Source: Hyphomicrobium nitrativorans NL23
GTDB taxonomy: Bacteria > Pseudomonadota > Alphaproteobacteria > Rhizobiales > Hyphomicrobiaceae
NCBI RefSeq assembly: GCF_000503895.1
Contig: NC_022997.1
Location: 3,475,821-3,539,820 of the forward strand
Direction of reading: 5' to 3'
DNA length: 64,000 nt
The position numbers and the translations under genes were made by a program. Position 1 is the stretch's first letter. Each line of letters starts with the position of its first letter. The notes under the pieces are model-generated. The model saw only the letters and a program-made list of their open reading frames with translations, did no database searches and was not told the origin of the DNA. This document shows, piece after piece, positions 55,030-63,679 of this stretch.

Positions 55030-56904
55030 ATGAAAACATTTGAAAGAATAGAGCGCGAACGGCTGGAGGTGCAGCTGAGTGAGCGTCTCGATTGGGACTC
55101 GTGGTTTCCTCATACCGAGAAGAAACCGCCAACAACAGGATCATTCGCCGACCGAACACTAGCCGATCTCCGTAAGTCATTTTCCACATACGGTCATCGT
55201 CCGGCTGTTAGCATGTGGACTGCCATTGAAGACATTGTACGCACTATTGCTGAGATGGCAAACGGCAACGCGAAACCGATGTTCTATGTCTCTGCACTTG
55301 ATCCTGGTGTCGGCAAGACACAAGCGATAGTGCATTCGGTCCGCAATCTAGATGCTGATGTTGGAGTACTGATTTGCCTTTCTCGTATCGAAGAGGTCGG
55401 ATCACTCGTCAAGGAAATGGGGCTGGGTGATGGCTCCTACGGCGTATTGGTCAGCGAGAACAGCCAAGCGAGATTGAAGAAGGAGGGTATCCGTCTGGGC
55501 AACCCAGATCACAATGAGGCCCGCGTTCTCTTCACGACACAGCAAATGGTTGATAGCCGTTTGCACAACGTAGATGTCTTTCGAGTGCTCGATGAGTTTT
55601 TCTATCGCCACGAGCCTCGCGCGGTTCGTATCTGGGACGAGTCGATGCTGCCCGGCGAAGCGCTCACCCTCAATCTTGATCGCATCGGCAAACTGCTAGA
55701 GATGGTTCGCAAGGTTGATGGACGGCTAGCCGACCGACTCCTCGATTTGATAGCTGCCGTCAACGGTCACCCCAACGGATCAACGTACCAGATACCGGAT
55801 TTTGAGGCTGAGCATAGCAAGGCATTGCGATGGCTATCTCGAAACAAGAACGAGGTAGATAAGAAGAGCAAGGAGAGTGCTAGCACGCTACGTCTGCTCT
55901 CTGGAAAGCCCGTCAGAATCACACACGATGCGAAGGGCAAGACTGTCCTAACGTATCGAGAGAGCCTGCCTAATGACTTCGCTCCCGTTCTGATCTGCGA
56001 TGCAAGCGCACGTGTTCGCAAGACGTACGCGCTATGGGAGGTGCACCGAAAAAACCTCCTGACGCTCGCTAGGGCAGCTAAGAGCTATAAGAACCTTCGC
56101 ATCCATGTCTGGGATACAGGAGGCGGAAAGAGCGCTTGGAGTGACAAGAAGGCCAAACTGAATGATCTCATCGATGGAATCGTTCAAACGATAAAGACCA
56201 AGCCCAATGAGGAATGGCTGATCGTGCTCCATCAAGAAGATGGATGGAACATCCCCGATCTCGCCTTAGAGATCACTTCGCTCCTGCCTGACACCGTCCG
56301 AAAGCCCTCGTTCATCACGTGGGGTGATCATCACGCAACAAACAAGTACGTTGAAATCAAGAACGTGATCCTCGCTGGTACGCTGTTTTTCCAGCCTTCG
56401 GACTACGAAGCCCGGTATAGGCTGTGCGCCGCAAAGCCAGTGAATGTTCCAATCGGGGATGATGACCTAGATGACTTGAAGTTGGGCGAATACGCTCATG
56501 TAATCCTGCAAGCACTCTGCCGTGGATCGGTTCGCAAGTGCGCCGAGAACTGTTGCGGTCCGATGGACGCCTACATCATCGCTTCTGCGAACACCCAGAT
56601 TCCCAAGATACTGCCCGACGTCTTTCCTGATTGCGAGATTGTCCGGTGGCAACCTGTGGCACAGCCACTAAGCGGTCATGTCAAGCTGGCCGTTGAAGCC
56701 ATAGATGAGTACTTCGCTGGTTCTACGGACTTAAATCACAGACTGTCATTCTCCGAGCACCGCAAGATGCTTGGAGTCAGCCCGCAGATGCATAAGAACC
56801 GCATCCGTGACCACTTTGTATTTCAGGATGAGATGGCGAAGCGCGGGATTGTTGAGTGGGGGAAGGGAGCGAGGATGACCCATTTCCTCAAACTCGTCTT
56901 TTAG
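55030..56904 (+). CDS. Helicase-like P-loop ATPase, possibly element replication
   Basis: About 624 residues from the ATG at 55030, with GGAGATAATTTTC upstream; the earlier start at 55015 is less likely. Walker A DPGVGKTQAIV near residue 92 and a DE-box VRIWDESMLPGEALT near 202 suggest a superfamily 2-type motor. SFITWGDHHATNKYVEIKNV, VLICDASARV and HVILQALCRGSVRKCAENCC lie where helicase motifs III, V and VI would be. The C-terminus (HRKMLGVSPQMHKNRIRDHF) looks like a helix-turn-helix. Base composition is clearly more AT-rich than the flanks. A replication or mobilisation role is inferred. Confidence 0.6.
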   Translation: MKTFERIERERLEVQLSERLDWDSWFPHTEKKPPTTGSFADRTLADLRKSFSTYGHRPAVSMWTAIEDIVRTIAEMANGNAKPMFYVSALDPGVGKTQAIVHSVRNLDADVGVLICLSRIEEVGSLVKEMGLGDGSYGVLVSENSQARLKKEGIRLGNPDHNEARVLFTTQQMVDSRLHNVDVFRVLDEFFYRHEPRAVRIWDESMLPGEALTLNLDRIGKLLEMVRKVDGRLADRLLDLIAAVNGHPNGSTYQIPDFEAEHSKALRWLSRNKNEVDKKSKESASTLRLLSGKPVRITHDAKGKTVLTYRESLPNDFAPVLICDASARVRKTYALWEVHRKNLLTLARAAKSYKNLRIHVWDTGGGKSAWSDKKAKLNDLIDGIVQTIKTKPNEEWLIVLHQEDGWNIPDLALEITSLLPDTVRKPSFITWGDHHATNKYVEIKNVILAGTLFFQPSDYEARYRLCAAKPVNVPIGDDDLDDLKLGEYAHVILQALCRGSVRKCAENCCGPMDAYIIASANTQIPKILPDVFPDCEIVRWQPVAQPLSGHVKLAVEAIDEYFAGSTDLNHRLSFSEHRKMLGVSPQMHKNRIRDHFVFQDEMAKRGIVEWGKGARMTHFLKLVF

Positions 56905-57318
56905 ATTTTGCGGCGTAAAGGTGGACCTGCGGTGCAAGTGAAGAGAAGTGATAGACACAAAAAAGAAGGGTAAAGAAGGGCCCGTTAGGGAGCAGTGCGA
57001 GCGAAGCGAGCACCGGGTAAAGAAACAAAAGAGAAGATAACTTGTATATCAAAACCCTTAAGAGCCTTCCTAAGGGTCGTGGTATACAAAGTGACGTTTT
57101 AAGCTGCAAATCCTCTCACACAGACAAGGACGAGGCTCCGGGAGCGAGGGGCATCCAGCCCCGAGCGTGAGGGTGCCGAGGTCTTGTCTGTGTCATAGAG
57201 TTTTGTCTCGACCTTCGGTCTCTGTCAGAAGCAGCTCCCACACCGTGACGACAAGGAAAGATGACTAAGACCGGAGAGCAAAGGAAGCTCTCTGGCGTCT
57301 CGTAGCTGAGTGCAGACG
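56905..57318. other. Intergenic region with structured element
   Basis: About 410 bases. The first half is AT-rich (AAAAAAGAAGGGTAAAGAAG). The second half contains the long hairpin at 57118-57193. No gene is supported. Confidence 0.5.
57118..57193. ncRNA. Candidate branched hairpin, possible ncRNA or origin
   Basis: Arms ACACAGACAAG (57118-57128) and CTTGTCTGTGT (57183-57193) pair over 11 bp. Inside lies a perfect hairpin GGGGC-ATCCA-GCCCC (57148-57162), with GGCTCC/GGAGC next to it. The whole forms a multi-branch structure of 76 bases. It could be an RNA, a terminator or an origin-associated structure; sequence alone does not decide. Confidence 0.35.
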
Positions 57319-57936
57319 CTAGCCCCAGACGCGACTTGCAAGTTTGGCCAGCTTCCCCGTTCGCGACCCTAAGCTCGCGCTGTCGTGAAGGATCAGAGGC
57401 GATGCGACGTTGTCTTGAGGCACCGCACACGCCGCAATGTCGAGGATTGTTATTGATAGTTGGGGTACCCGTCCGAGCGCGGCAACAAGGATATCTTGGT
57501 CAACCGCGAAAGGCGTAGCCTCATTGCAAGCCTTCATCCACTCCGTGACCAAGGTGCGAGCGTTCTCGGTTGGCCGCAGAACCATCGTCCCGGATCGAGC
57601 ACCGAAGACAGGCTTACCACTGCGGCGAATCTTGATCTTGGCGTAAAGGCCGATGTCACCTTCGATATCGGCGATAGATGCTAAGTCGTCACGCGTACAT
57701 AGGACGTCGCAGTCCACGTCCAAGAGCAAGATGGTTTTATCGGGGTGGCGCTCCATGGCGTTCCGGACATGGAGGGGCTTCGCGAGCGTATTCGCTTCCC
57801 AGCCACCGGGCCGCTTGTCGACCTTCACGAAATCATGAGGGACACCGAGGGTGTCAAGGCGTTGCTGAAGTGGGGAAACCCACTTCGTATAATCTGGCGT
57901 GTACCAGCCACAGGCCACGAAGTGATCGTGAAACAT
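57319..57936 (-). CDS. GT-A-type glycosyltransferase-like protein
   Basis: 205 residues. It starts MFHDHFVACGWYTPDYTKWV and has the strand-DxD motif ILLLDVDCDVLC near residue 72, followed by ARSGTMVLRPTENAR and VDQDILVAALGR, the pattern of nucleotide-diphospho-sugar transferases. No membrane segment. Acceptor unknown. It may modify a host or phage component. Divergent from the RHH gene. Confidence 0.65.
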   Translation of the reverse strand: MFHDHFVACGWYTPDYTKWVSPLQQRLDTLGVPHDFVKVDKRPGGWEANTLAKPLHVRNAMERHPDKTILLLDVDCDVLCTRDDLASIADIEGDIGLYAKIKIRRSGKPVFGARSGTMVLRPTENARTLVTEWMKACNEATPFAVDQDILVAALGRVPQLSITILDIAACAVPQDNVASPLILHDSASLGSRTGKLAKLASRVWG

Positions 57937-58043
57937 AAGGATGTGTCCTCTCCCTCAGAGACGGGGAAGATACATTGACGATATACATGATACAAATGAT
58001 TTATGCTAAATCGTTGATGCGTATGATGGATTGACCTCATCCT
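57937..58043. promoter_or_regulatory. Divergent promoter region of GT and RHH genes
   Basis: AT-rich spacer containing several GATAC/GATATAC-like words (near 57967, 57979 and 57989) and GCGTATGATGG. Ribbon-helix-helix proteins often bind such short repeats next to their own gene. Assignment is tentative. Confidence 0.3.
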
Positions 58044-58232
58044 ATGACACAGGCGCATAGTGCGCCGATGGATGACGATGTACGACCTTATCAAATCCGG
58101 CTCTCGACCGGCTTCTGGCGGAAGGTTGATGAATGGCGCCGCGTGCAGCCAGACATCCCTACGCGCGCCGAAGCAATCCGCCGCCTTGTTGAGATCGGCT
58201 TGACCACAGAGAAGAATAAATCGAAGCAATAG
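58044..58232 (+). CDS. Ribbon-helix-helix-type small regulator
   Basis: 62 residues. The core PYQIRLSTGFWRKVDEWRRV, followed by PTRAEAIRRLVEIGL, gives one beta strand and two helices in the Arc/MetJ pattern. It probably represses or regulates the neighbouring island genes. Confidence 0.7.
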   Translation: MTQAHSAPMDDDVRPYQIRLSTGFWRKVDEWRRVQPDIPTRAEAIRRLVEIGLTTEKNKSKQ

Positions 58233-58740
58233 CCACTAAGTCTGCTTATGATCCATCTAGGCTGCTGAGAAATCTCTGATCGAGACCAGGATGGTGTTTG
58301 GTCTACTTAGAGCTGGGTCTAGCTTTGGCATAGCCCCTGGCTCCTCTTGTTCTTGCTCGTAGAATCGATCTTCAAAAATTTCTGCGCGATAATCAGAGCG
58401 AGTAATTCCTCCCCCGATAGGGGCGGGCCACCCCCCACACACCCCTTGGTGTTGTCCACCTCTCGGCAAGCTGAACACCGAGATGTGTGTCCATCACTGT
58501 CCGAAGTCGGAGCGTAGCGCAGCCTGGCCAGCGCAAGCACCCGTTAGCCCGCTAGGGCGAGGAGCACGAGCTTGCTCGCTGCGACGAGGGTGCGACCGTC
58601 GTGAGGCGTCAGCCGAGCGACGCACCAGACTGGATGCGAATGAGTGCTTTCGCATACCAAACGCATACTAAATCGTGATATTCTGTGGCTGTCGCCATCA
58701 CAGGCAGACAGCTAAGAACTTGAGATTGCTGTGGGGGTTT
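58233..58740. other. Right end of the island, no gene
   Basis: About 500 bases with GC-rich palindromic text near 58540-58600 (GCCCGCTAGGGCGAGGAGCA) and the right arm site at 58648-58674. Open frames on the minus strand are not convincing. Confidence 0.5.
58648..58674. promoter_or_regulatory. Right candidate arm-type integrase site
   Basis: Two CGCATAC(C/T) words 11 bases apart. Direct-repeat partner of 35494-35520 with four differences in 27 bases, 66 bases from attR. Confidence 0.5.
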
Positions 58741-58819
58741 TGGTCGGAGCGAGAGGATTTGAACCTCCGACCCCCACGTCCCCCAGACTGGTGCGCTAAC
58801 CAGGCTGCGCTACGCTCCG
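58741..58819 (-). tRNA. tRNA-Pro(GGG), rebuilt by island insertion
   Basis: 79 bases including encoded CCA. Acceptor CGGAGCG / CGCTCCG pairs, D-arm GCGCAGCCTGGTTAGCGC, anticodon loop CTGGGGG with GGG at 58784-58782, T-arm GGAGG-TTCAAAT-CCTCT. After the loop the strand reads ACGTGG, where the displaced left copy reads ACTGG. That leaves one extra base (G on the tRNA strand, C58777 on +) opposite CCAGT in the anticodon stem. The 3' half is the attR core. It may be a bulged but working tRNA. Confidence 0.85.
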
Positions 58820-58880
58820 ACTTCGGCCCCCCTTATGTCCGGCATCGCGGCTTTGGTCAATGTCTCGTTCGCGTTTCGCG

Positions 58881-59612
58881 TCAACGTGCAGCCTCGCCCT
58901 CGGCAATCCATGTGGCGAGAGCGGCGACCCGGTCGGGGAGATGGCGCACCAGGGGCAGCAAACGCCCAGGTGGCAGAGCGACGGCAGCGAAAAGGCCGGG
59001 CGTCATCGTCAAATCATGGGCGACGACCGCGGAGGTGCCCGCAGCCACTGCGAGGCCGTCGGCCCCTTCCGGGACGCGGCGCGGCCTCAGCCGCTCAAGG
59101 ATGGGCCCTACGCCGCTCCCCGTGGCTTTCGCGACCGCCTCGATGCGCACCCATGCCCTGAGAAACCGTGTGTCCGGATCGCCCTCCGCCAAGGGTACGC
59201 CAGCGGCCAGCGCGACGGCGGCGCGCTCAATGGGCGCGCGTCGGGCGGCGGGGATTTTAACCTTCCGGGCGTGCTCAAGATCGACGCCGACGGGGCCGAC
59301 ATCCGACAACGCGATCAGAGCCGATGCTGCCGTATGCGCCAAGCTGAAGCTTACGCTCGCGCACGCCAGCGCAGGCTTTCCCGATTCGCTCACGACGAAC
59401 GGCGTGTTCCGAATGTCGGGGCCGCATTTGCGTTCGAGGAGAGCACGAAGCGCGATATGCGCAAGCCGGCGGTTTCGACGCGCGGCCGAATCCGTCATCG
59501 CGGCAAAGCGCGCATTATCGGCATCCGACAAGCGGGGCGTTGCGGATTCCAGCGCGTCGAGCGCACTCGACGCCTTTTCAAGATCGACGAACCAAAGTTC
59601 CGCGTGGGCCAT
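58881..59612 (-). CDS. 4'-phosphopantetheinyl transferase, Sfp type
   Basis: 243 residues. The Mg-binding motif VGVDLE is at 108-113. The second motif is WVRIEAVAKATGSG (154-167), in which the Lys before the conserved Glu is Ile, a variant seen in AcpT-like members. SFSLAHTAASALIALS precedes motif one. It transfers phosphopantetheine from CoA to carrier proteins in the cytoplasm. No polyketide or peptide synthase is in the window. The gene reads towards the tRNA. Confidence 0.85.
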   Translation of the reverse strand: MAHAELWFVDLEKASSALDALESATPRLSDADNARFAAMTDSAARRNRRLAHIALRALLERKCGPDIRNTPFVVSESGKPALACASVSFSLAHTAASALIALSDVGPVGVDLEHARKVKIPAARRAPIERAAVALAAGVPLAEGDPDTRFLRAWVRIEAVAKATGSGVGPILERLRPRRVPEGADGLAVAAGTSAVVAHDLTMTPGLFAAVALPPGRLLPLVRHLPDRVAALATWIAEGEAAR

Positions 59613-59746
59613 CGCCGTTCCGTCGCACCTTTGTCAGCTCAAAGCTACGCCGGACCGGACGCGCTCGAAACGCCGACGCCGGACCATACGAATGCATGGC
59701 CCGGCGTCGCGTAAAGAAAAAAGCGAAACCTGTGCAAGCGTTGTAA

Positions 59747-60304
59747 TCAGGCTCCGACGGCCCGGGCGCGGCGCGGCGCGCGCACCGGCTCGCTTTTCCC
59801 GATCGTCTCAAGCAGCATTGCGCGGCACTCTTCGAGCTCCTTGATGGCGGCTTCGATCGTTGCCAGTTGATCCGTCGCGCTCGTGCGCTGACGGCCACCG
59901 CCACGACGCGTTGCGGCCACGGCCACCGGGCCGCGTCCCGCTGCCGGCACCGGACCGGCAGCCGGTACGTTGGCGGGCAATGCGCGCGCATTTGCAGGTA
60001 GATCGCGGGCAACGGGAACGTTGCGCTCCGTCACCGAGCGGCCTTGCTGCTTGACGAAATCGATGCCCTGCTCGCGCAGAATCTTCTGAACGCCCTTGAT
60101 GGTATAGCCTTCGGCATGCAGCAAATGGCGGATGCCGCGCAGAAGCTCCATATCCTCAGGACGATAATAGCGGCGTCCGCCGCCCCGCTTCATCGGGCGG
60201 ACTTGGGGGAAGCGCGCTTCCCAGAATCTCAAAACATGCTTTTGAACATCCAGCTCATCCGCGACCTCACTGATGGTCCGAAAAGCCTCCGCCGCCTTGC
60301 TCAT
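59747..60304 (-). CDS. MerR-family regulator
   Basis: About 185 residues from the ATG at 60304, preceded by GAGGGGTAG; the longer open frame is rejected. Helix-turn-helix [20 protein letters not shown], then [20 protein letters not shown] and [21 protein letters not shown] Pro/Ala linker precedes a C-terminal coiled coil ([19 protein letters not shown]). No metal-binding Cys pattern. This gene follows ihfA in many Rhizobiales genomes; its targets are unknown. Confidence 0.9.
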   Translation of the reverse strand: MSKAAEAFRTISEVADELDVQKHVLRFWEARFPQVRPMKRGGGRRYYRPEDMELLRGIRHLLHAEGYTIKGVQKILREQGIDFVKQQGRSVTERNVPVARDLPANARALPANVPAAGPVPAAGRGPVAVAATRRGGGRQRTSATDQLATIEAAIKELEECRAMLLETIGKSEPVRAPRRARAVGA

Positions 60305-60740
60305 CGCTACCCCTCGATGCCTTGGCCCAGTCGTTCGATCATCCAGCTTTCGCCGGCTCCTGCATGACCGATGCGCACCGCCCGCCCCACACATTCTCGT
60401 TCGCGGCTGTGGCATTAAAATGCCCGTCTCGCATCTCGCGTCCTTTGCAGAGATGCCAACCGGTTACTCGACGCTTCAGTTAGTTGGGTTGATGATACCG
60501 CCAACACTCGTCTGCGTCTCGATCAATTCGATGAGAAGGCCACAGCTTTTTTTAACGTGCTCAACGCACGCACGAAATTGCGCGTGCGCCTTCTGCACAC
60601 GTCCGGACGATGCAATGGTGGAGAGGAAAAAACGACGCAATCGCGGAGGGTGGACCGTCGTGCTGCTCTCGGTCCCGCACCGCGCTCAAGCGCGGCGCAC
60701 TCAATCGCTTTGTGCTCTGGAAGATAGGAAAAGCGGGCGG
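60305..60740. other. Intergenic region between MerR gene and ihfA
   Basis: About 435 bases. Open plus-strand frames are shadows. A promoter for the MerR gene is expected here but no consensus was seen. Confidence 0.4.
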
Positions 60741-61061
60741 CTACTCGGCGGCTTTCGTGCGGCGCGAGCGGCCGGAGTTGATCCGATCCTTCATGATGTT
60801 GCTCGGGCGGAAGACCAGCACCTTGCGCGGCGTGATCGGAACCTCTTTGCCCGTCTTGGGATTGCGCCCGATGCGTTCGCCCTTCTGGCGAATGCCGAAC
60901 GAGCCGAACGACGATAGCTTCACCTGCTCGCCGCGCGCCAAGCTGTCGGAGATCTCGTTCAAAACCAGCTCAACGAGTTCCTGCGACTCGTTGCGCGGCA
61001 AGCCGACCTTCCGGACCACGGCCTCGGCCAGATCGGCTCTCGTCAGCGTCTTCCCGCTCAT
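60741..61061 (-). CDS. ihfA: Integration host factor alpha subunit
   Basis: 106 residues, ATG preceded by GGGAGG. HU/IHF fold: [40 protein letters not shown], and the DNA-intercalating arm [20 protein letters not shown] with the conserved Pro in RNPKTG. It bends DNA as a heterodimer with IhfB. IHF is a common cofactor of tyrosine integrases, and the island sits next to this locus. Length is typical. Confidence 0.95.
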   Translation of the reverse strand: MSGKTLTRADLAEAVVRKVGLPRNESQELVELVLNEISDSLARGEQVKLSSFGSFGIRQKGERIGRNPKTGKEVPITPRKVLVFRPSNIMKDRINSGRSRRTKAAE

Positions 61062-61251
61062 AGGTTTCGCGCCTCCCGTCGCTAGGTATTTTTCCTTATG
61101 CTACCGGGGGTCGCAGGGGCGGTCAATGCCAGAATCGCAACAAGCAACTGAAATCGCACGAGGATTTGGGTAGCCCTGCAATCCTGGTAAAGACGCGTTT
61201 GTCAGAGGCTCGATTTGCTCGGCCTATCGCAGGTTTTTCGGGTTTGCCGGC

Positions 61252-62229
61252 TTACCAGCGCGCCAGCACCGCGCCCCACGTAAATCCGCCTCCCATGGCT
61301 TCCATGAGCACCAGACTGCCTTCGCGCAGGCGATGTTCTTCGAACGCCGTGTTCAGCGCGAGCGGGATCGACGCGGCGGAGGTGTTGCCGTGCCGCCCGA
61401 TGGTCATAACGATCTTTTCGGGCGCGACGCCGAGCTTCTTGGCGATGCCGTCCAGAATGCGAATGTTCGCCTGATGGGGCACGTAAAGGTCGATCTCGTC
61501 GGCGGCGTAACCTGTTGCGACAAGCGTTTCCTCGATGACGCCCGAGATCTTCTGCACGGCGTGGCGGAACACTTCGCGCCCGTTCATCCGCAAGTGCCCG
61601 ACCGTCTTGGTGGAGCCCGGTCCGCCATCGACGTAAAGCTGATCCTCGAAACGGCCGTCGGAACGGATGAGCGTCGAGATAATGCCGCGATCCTCGCGCG
61701 CGCCATGCTGGGGCTGCGCTTCGAGAACGACGGCGCCTGCGCCGTCACCGAACAGCACGCAGGTCGAGCGATCCGTCCAATCCAGAATTCGCGAAAACGT
61801 TTCGGCGCCGATTACGACCGCGCGCTTGGACTGGCCAGCCTTGATGAAGTTGTCGGCAATCGTCAGCGCATAGACGAAACCCGAGCACACGGCCTGGACG
61901 TCGAATGCCGCGCCTTTCTTCACGCCAAGCTCGGATTGAATCTTGACGGCGGTGGCGGGGAACGTGCGGTCGGGCGTTGCGGTCGCGCAGATGACGAGGT
62001 CGATGTCGACGGGATCAATTCCAGCGCGCACCAGAGCCTGGCGGGCCGCTGCCGCGCCCAGCGTCGAGGTCAACTCGTCGTCGCCCGCGATATGGCGCTG
62101 ACGAATGCCGCTTCTCTCGACGATCCACTCGTCGGAGGTGTCAACGATCTTCGACAAATCCGCATTCGTCATCACGCGCTTCGGCAGATGAGCGCCCACA
62201 CCGCGAATGACCGATCGAATGACTGCCAC
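61252..62229 (-). CDS. fabH: 3-oxoacyl-ACP synthase III
   Basis: 325 residues. Catalytic triad: Cys115 in [12 protein letters not shown], His252 in VPHQANIRI, Asn282 in [10 protein letters not shown]. Terminal [13 protein letters not shown] is the family signature. FabH condenses acetyl-CoA with malonyl-ACP to start fatty-acid synthesis. It follows plsX in the same operon after 30 bases. Confidence 0.97.
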   Translation of the reverse strand: MAVIRSVIRGVGAHLPKRVMTNADLSKIVDTSDEWIVERSGIRQRHIAGDDELTSTLGAAAARQALVRAGIDPVDIDLVICATATPDRTFPATAVKIQSELGVKKGAAFDVQAVCSGFVYALTIADNFIKAGQSKRAVVIGAETFSRILDWTDRSTCVLFGDGAGAVVLEAQPQHGAREDRGIISTLIRSDGRFEDQLYVDGGPGSTKTVGHLRMNGREVFRHAVQKISGVIEETLVATGYAADEIDLYVPHQANIRILDGIAKKLGVAPEKIVMTIGRHGNTSAASIPLALNTAFEEHRLREGSLVLMEAMGGGFTWGAVLARW

Positions 62230-62259
62230 GAAGTCCTCTTTTCTTCTTTCCGGAGCTTA

Positions 62260-63336
62260 TCAGGACCCAGGTGCGGGAGCGGTTCCCTCCTGCCGGGGAG
62301 CCTCGGAAACGGTGTCGAGGCGATGATGGAAGGTTTCGAGATCGGCCGCGAGGCGCTCGATCAGCCCGCTTACCGACATTTCGTAACCGAGATCGACGGC
62401 GCTCGCAAAGCCGAGGGCGTCGGTGCCGCCGTGACTCTTCACCGCGATGCCGTTGAGACCCAAAAACGTGCCGCCGTTGATGCGACGCGGGTCGATCTTC
62501 TCTTTGAGAACGCGGAAGCCGCCACGCGCCAAGAAGGCCCCCGCCCGGGACAACCACGTCCGCATCATCGCGTCTTTCACGTACTGGCCGATCTGGCGCG
62601 CCGTACCCTCGGCCGTCTTGAGTGCGATGTTTCCGGCAAAGCCTTCGACAACAACCACATCGACCTTCCCCTGGCCGATCTCGTTGCCTTCGATGAAGCC
62701 GCGATAGTCGAGCGGCAGCTCCACCGCCTTCAGAAGCGCGTGCGCCTCCTTGACCTCCTCGGCGCCCTTCACCTCCTCGACGCCCACATTGAGCAGGCTG
62801 GCGGTGGGGCGTTCGACATGAAAGAGTGCGCGCGCCATGGCAGCGCCCATCAGCGTGAAATCGGTGAGCTGGCGGCTCGTGGCGCCGATGTTGGCGCCCA
62901 CGTCGAGCACGATGCACTCGGCGTTGATCGTTGGCCAGAGCGCGGCGATGGCCGGGCGCTCTATTCCCTTCATCGGGCGCAGGATGAGCTTGGCCATGGC
63001 CATGAGCGCGCCGGTGTTGCCGGCGGAGACGGCCGCAGCCGCCTCGCCTGTCCGTACCGCATCGAGCGCGAGCCACATGCTGGAGCCTTTGCCGCGCCGC
63101 AGCGCCTGACTCGGCTTCTCGTTCATGGCCACGACCTGCGTGGTGTGGACGATGCGCGACCGGGCGGCGAGCGCGGGATGGGCTGCGAGAACGGGCGCAA
63201 TACGCGCCTCGTCGCCCACCAGGATGAAGCTCAAGCCCGGATGACGTTCCAGCGAGATCGCGGCCCCGGGAACGATGACCTCGGGACCATGGTCGCCGCC
63301 CATAGCGTCGAGCGCTAATGTTCGTTGCTGTCCCAT
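62260..63336 (-). CDS. plsX: Phosphate acyltransferase
   Basis: 358 residues. [19 protein letters not shown] at the N-terminus is the PlsX hallmark. [36 protein letters not shown] and [17 protein letters not shown] match further conserved blocks. PlsX converts acyl-ACP to acyl-phosphate for glycerolipid synthesis by PlsY. The plsX-fabH order is conserved in bacteria. Confidence 0.97.
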   Translation of the reverse strand: MGQQRTLALDAMGGDHGPEVIVPGAAISLERHPGLSFILVGDEARIAPVLAAHPALAARSRIVHTTQVVAMNEKPSQALRRGKGSSMWLALDAVRTGEAAAAVSAGNTGALMAMAKLILRPMKGIERPAIAALWPTINAECIVLDVGANIGATSRQLTDFTLMGAAMARALFHVERPTASLLNVGVEEVKGAEEVKEAHALLKAVELPLDYRGFIEGNEIGQGKVDVVVVEGFAGNIALKTAEGTARQIGQYVKDAMMRTWLSRAGAFLARGGFRVLKEKIDPRRINGGTFLGLNGIAVKSHGGTDALGFASAVDLGYEMSVSGLIERLAADLETFHHRLDTVSEAPRQEGTAPAPGS

Positions 63337-63679
63337 CTTGCGCGTTCTGACCTTGTCGGCCGGGCTCCCGTAGCCCGTGGAAAAATGGCGGGACTCGCAT
63401 CGCGGGAATTGCGAACGGGATCAGACGACTTCGTGCCGACCCGATCCACATCCCGACCATGAGCTATGCCGCTCACGTCCCAGACGATCAAGTGCCCGGT
63501 GTGGTCCTGGAAAACCTGTCCCAAACCCCGTGTTCGGACGGACGGGAAAATACCCGTTTGCGCTTGCGAAACAACTTTTTTTCGGAACGCCCCGGTCTCG
63601 TATGGCGACGGGCGGGAAGCCACCGGGGAAACGCTGGCCGCTCAGTGTCTTGGCTCGCGCCTTTTCTCGATGCGTGGGC
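63337..63679. other. Intergenic region between DUF177 gene and plsX
   Basis: About 340 bases. On the minus strand TTGTTT-N16-TATTTT near 63580-63550 is a possible plsX promoter. The frame at 63315-63623 is not protein-like. Confidence 0.4.

Larger units (their letters stand above)
35347..58786. mobile_element. 23.4-kb genomic island integrated at tRNA-Pro(GGG)
   Basis: The ends are a direct repeat of the tRNA-Pro 3' half. A P4-type integrase reads inward from the left end. Candidate integrase arm sites occur near both ends. The cargo is mainly defence-like. Genes are less GC-rich than the flanks, most clearly at 55030-56904. A helicase-like protein and an RHH regulator may serve maintenance. 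No structural phage, relaxase or type IV secretion genes were found, so it is a non-self-transmissible integrative element or a satellite. Confidence 0.9.

Noticed and set aside
35347-58786. CRISPR array or restriction-modification methylase in the island
   Set aside because: No regularly spaced repeats and no methyltransferase motif (DPPY, FGG) were seen among the island proteins.
63315-63623. 102-residue ORF between the DUF177 gene and plsX
   Set aside because: It overlaps the plsX start region and looks like random GC-rich translation; an L32 (rpmF) gene, sometimes found here, was looked for and not seen.
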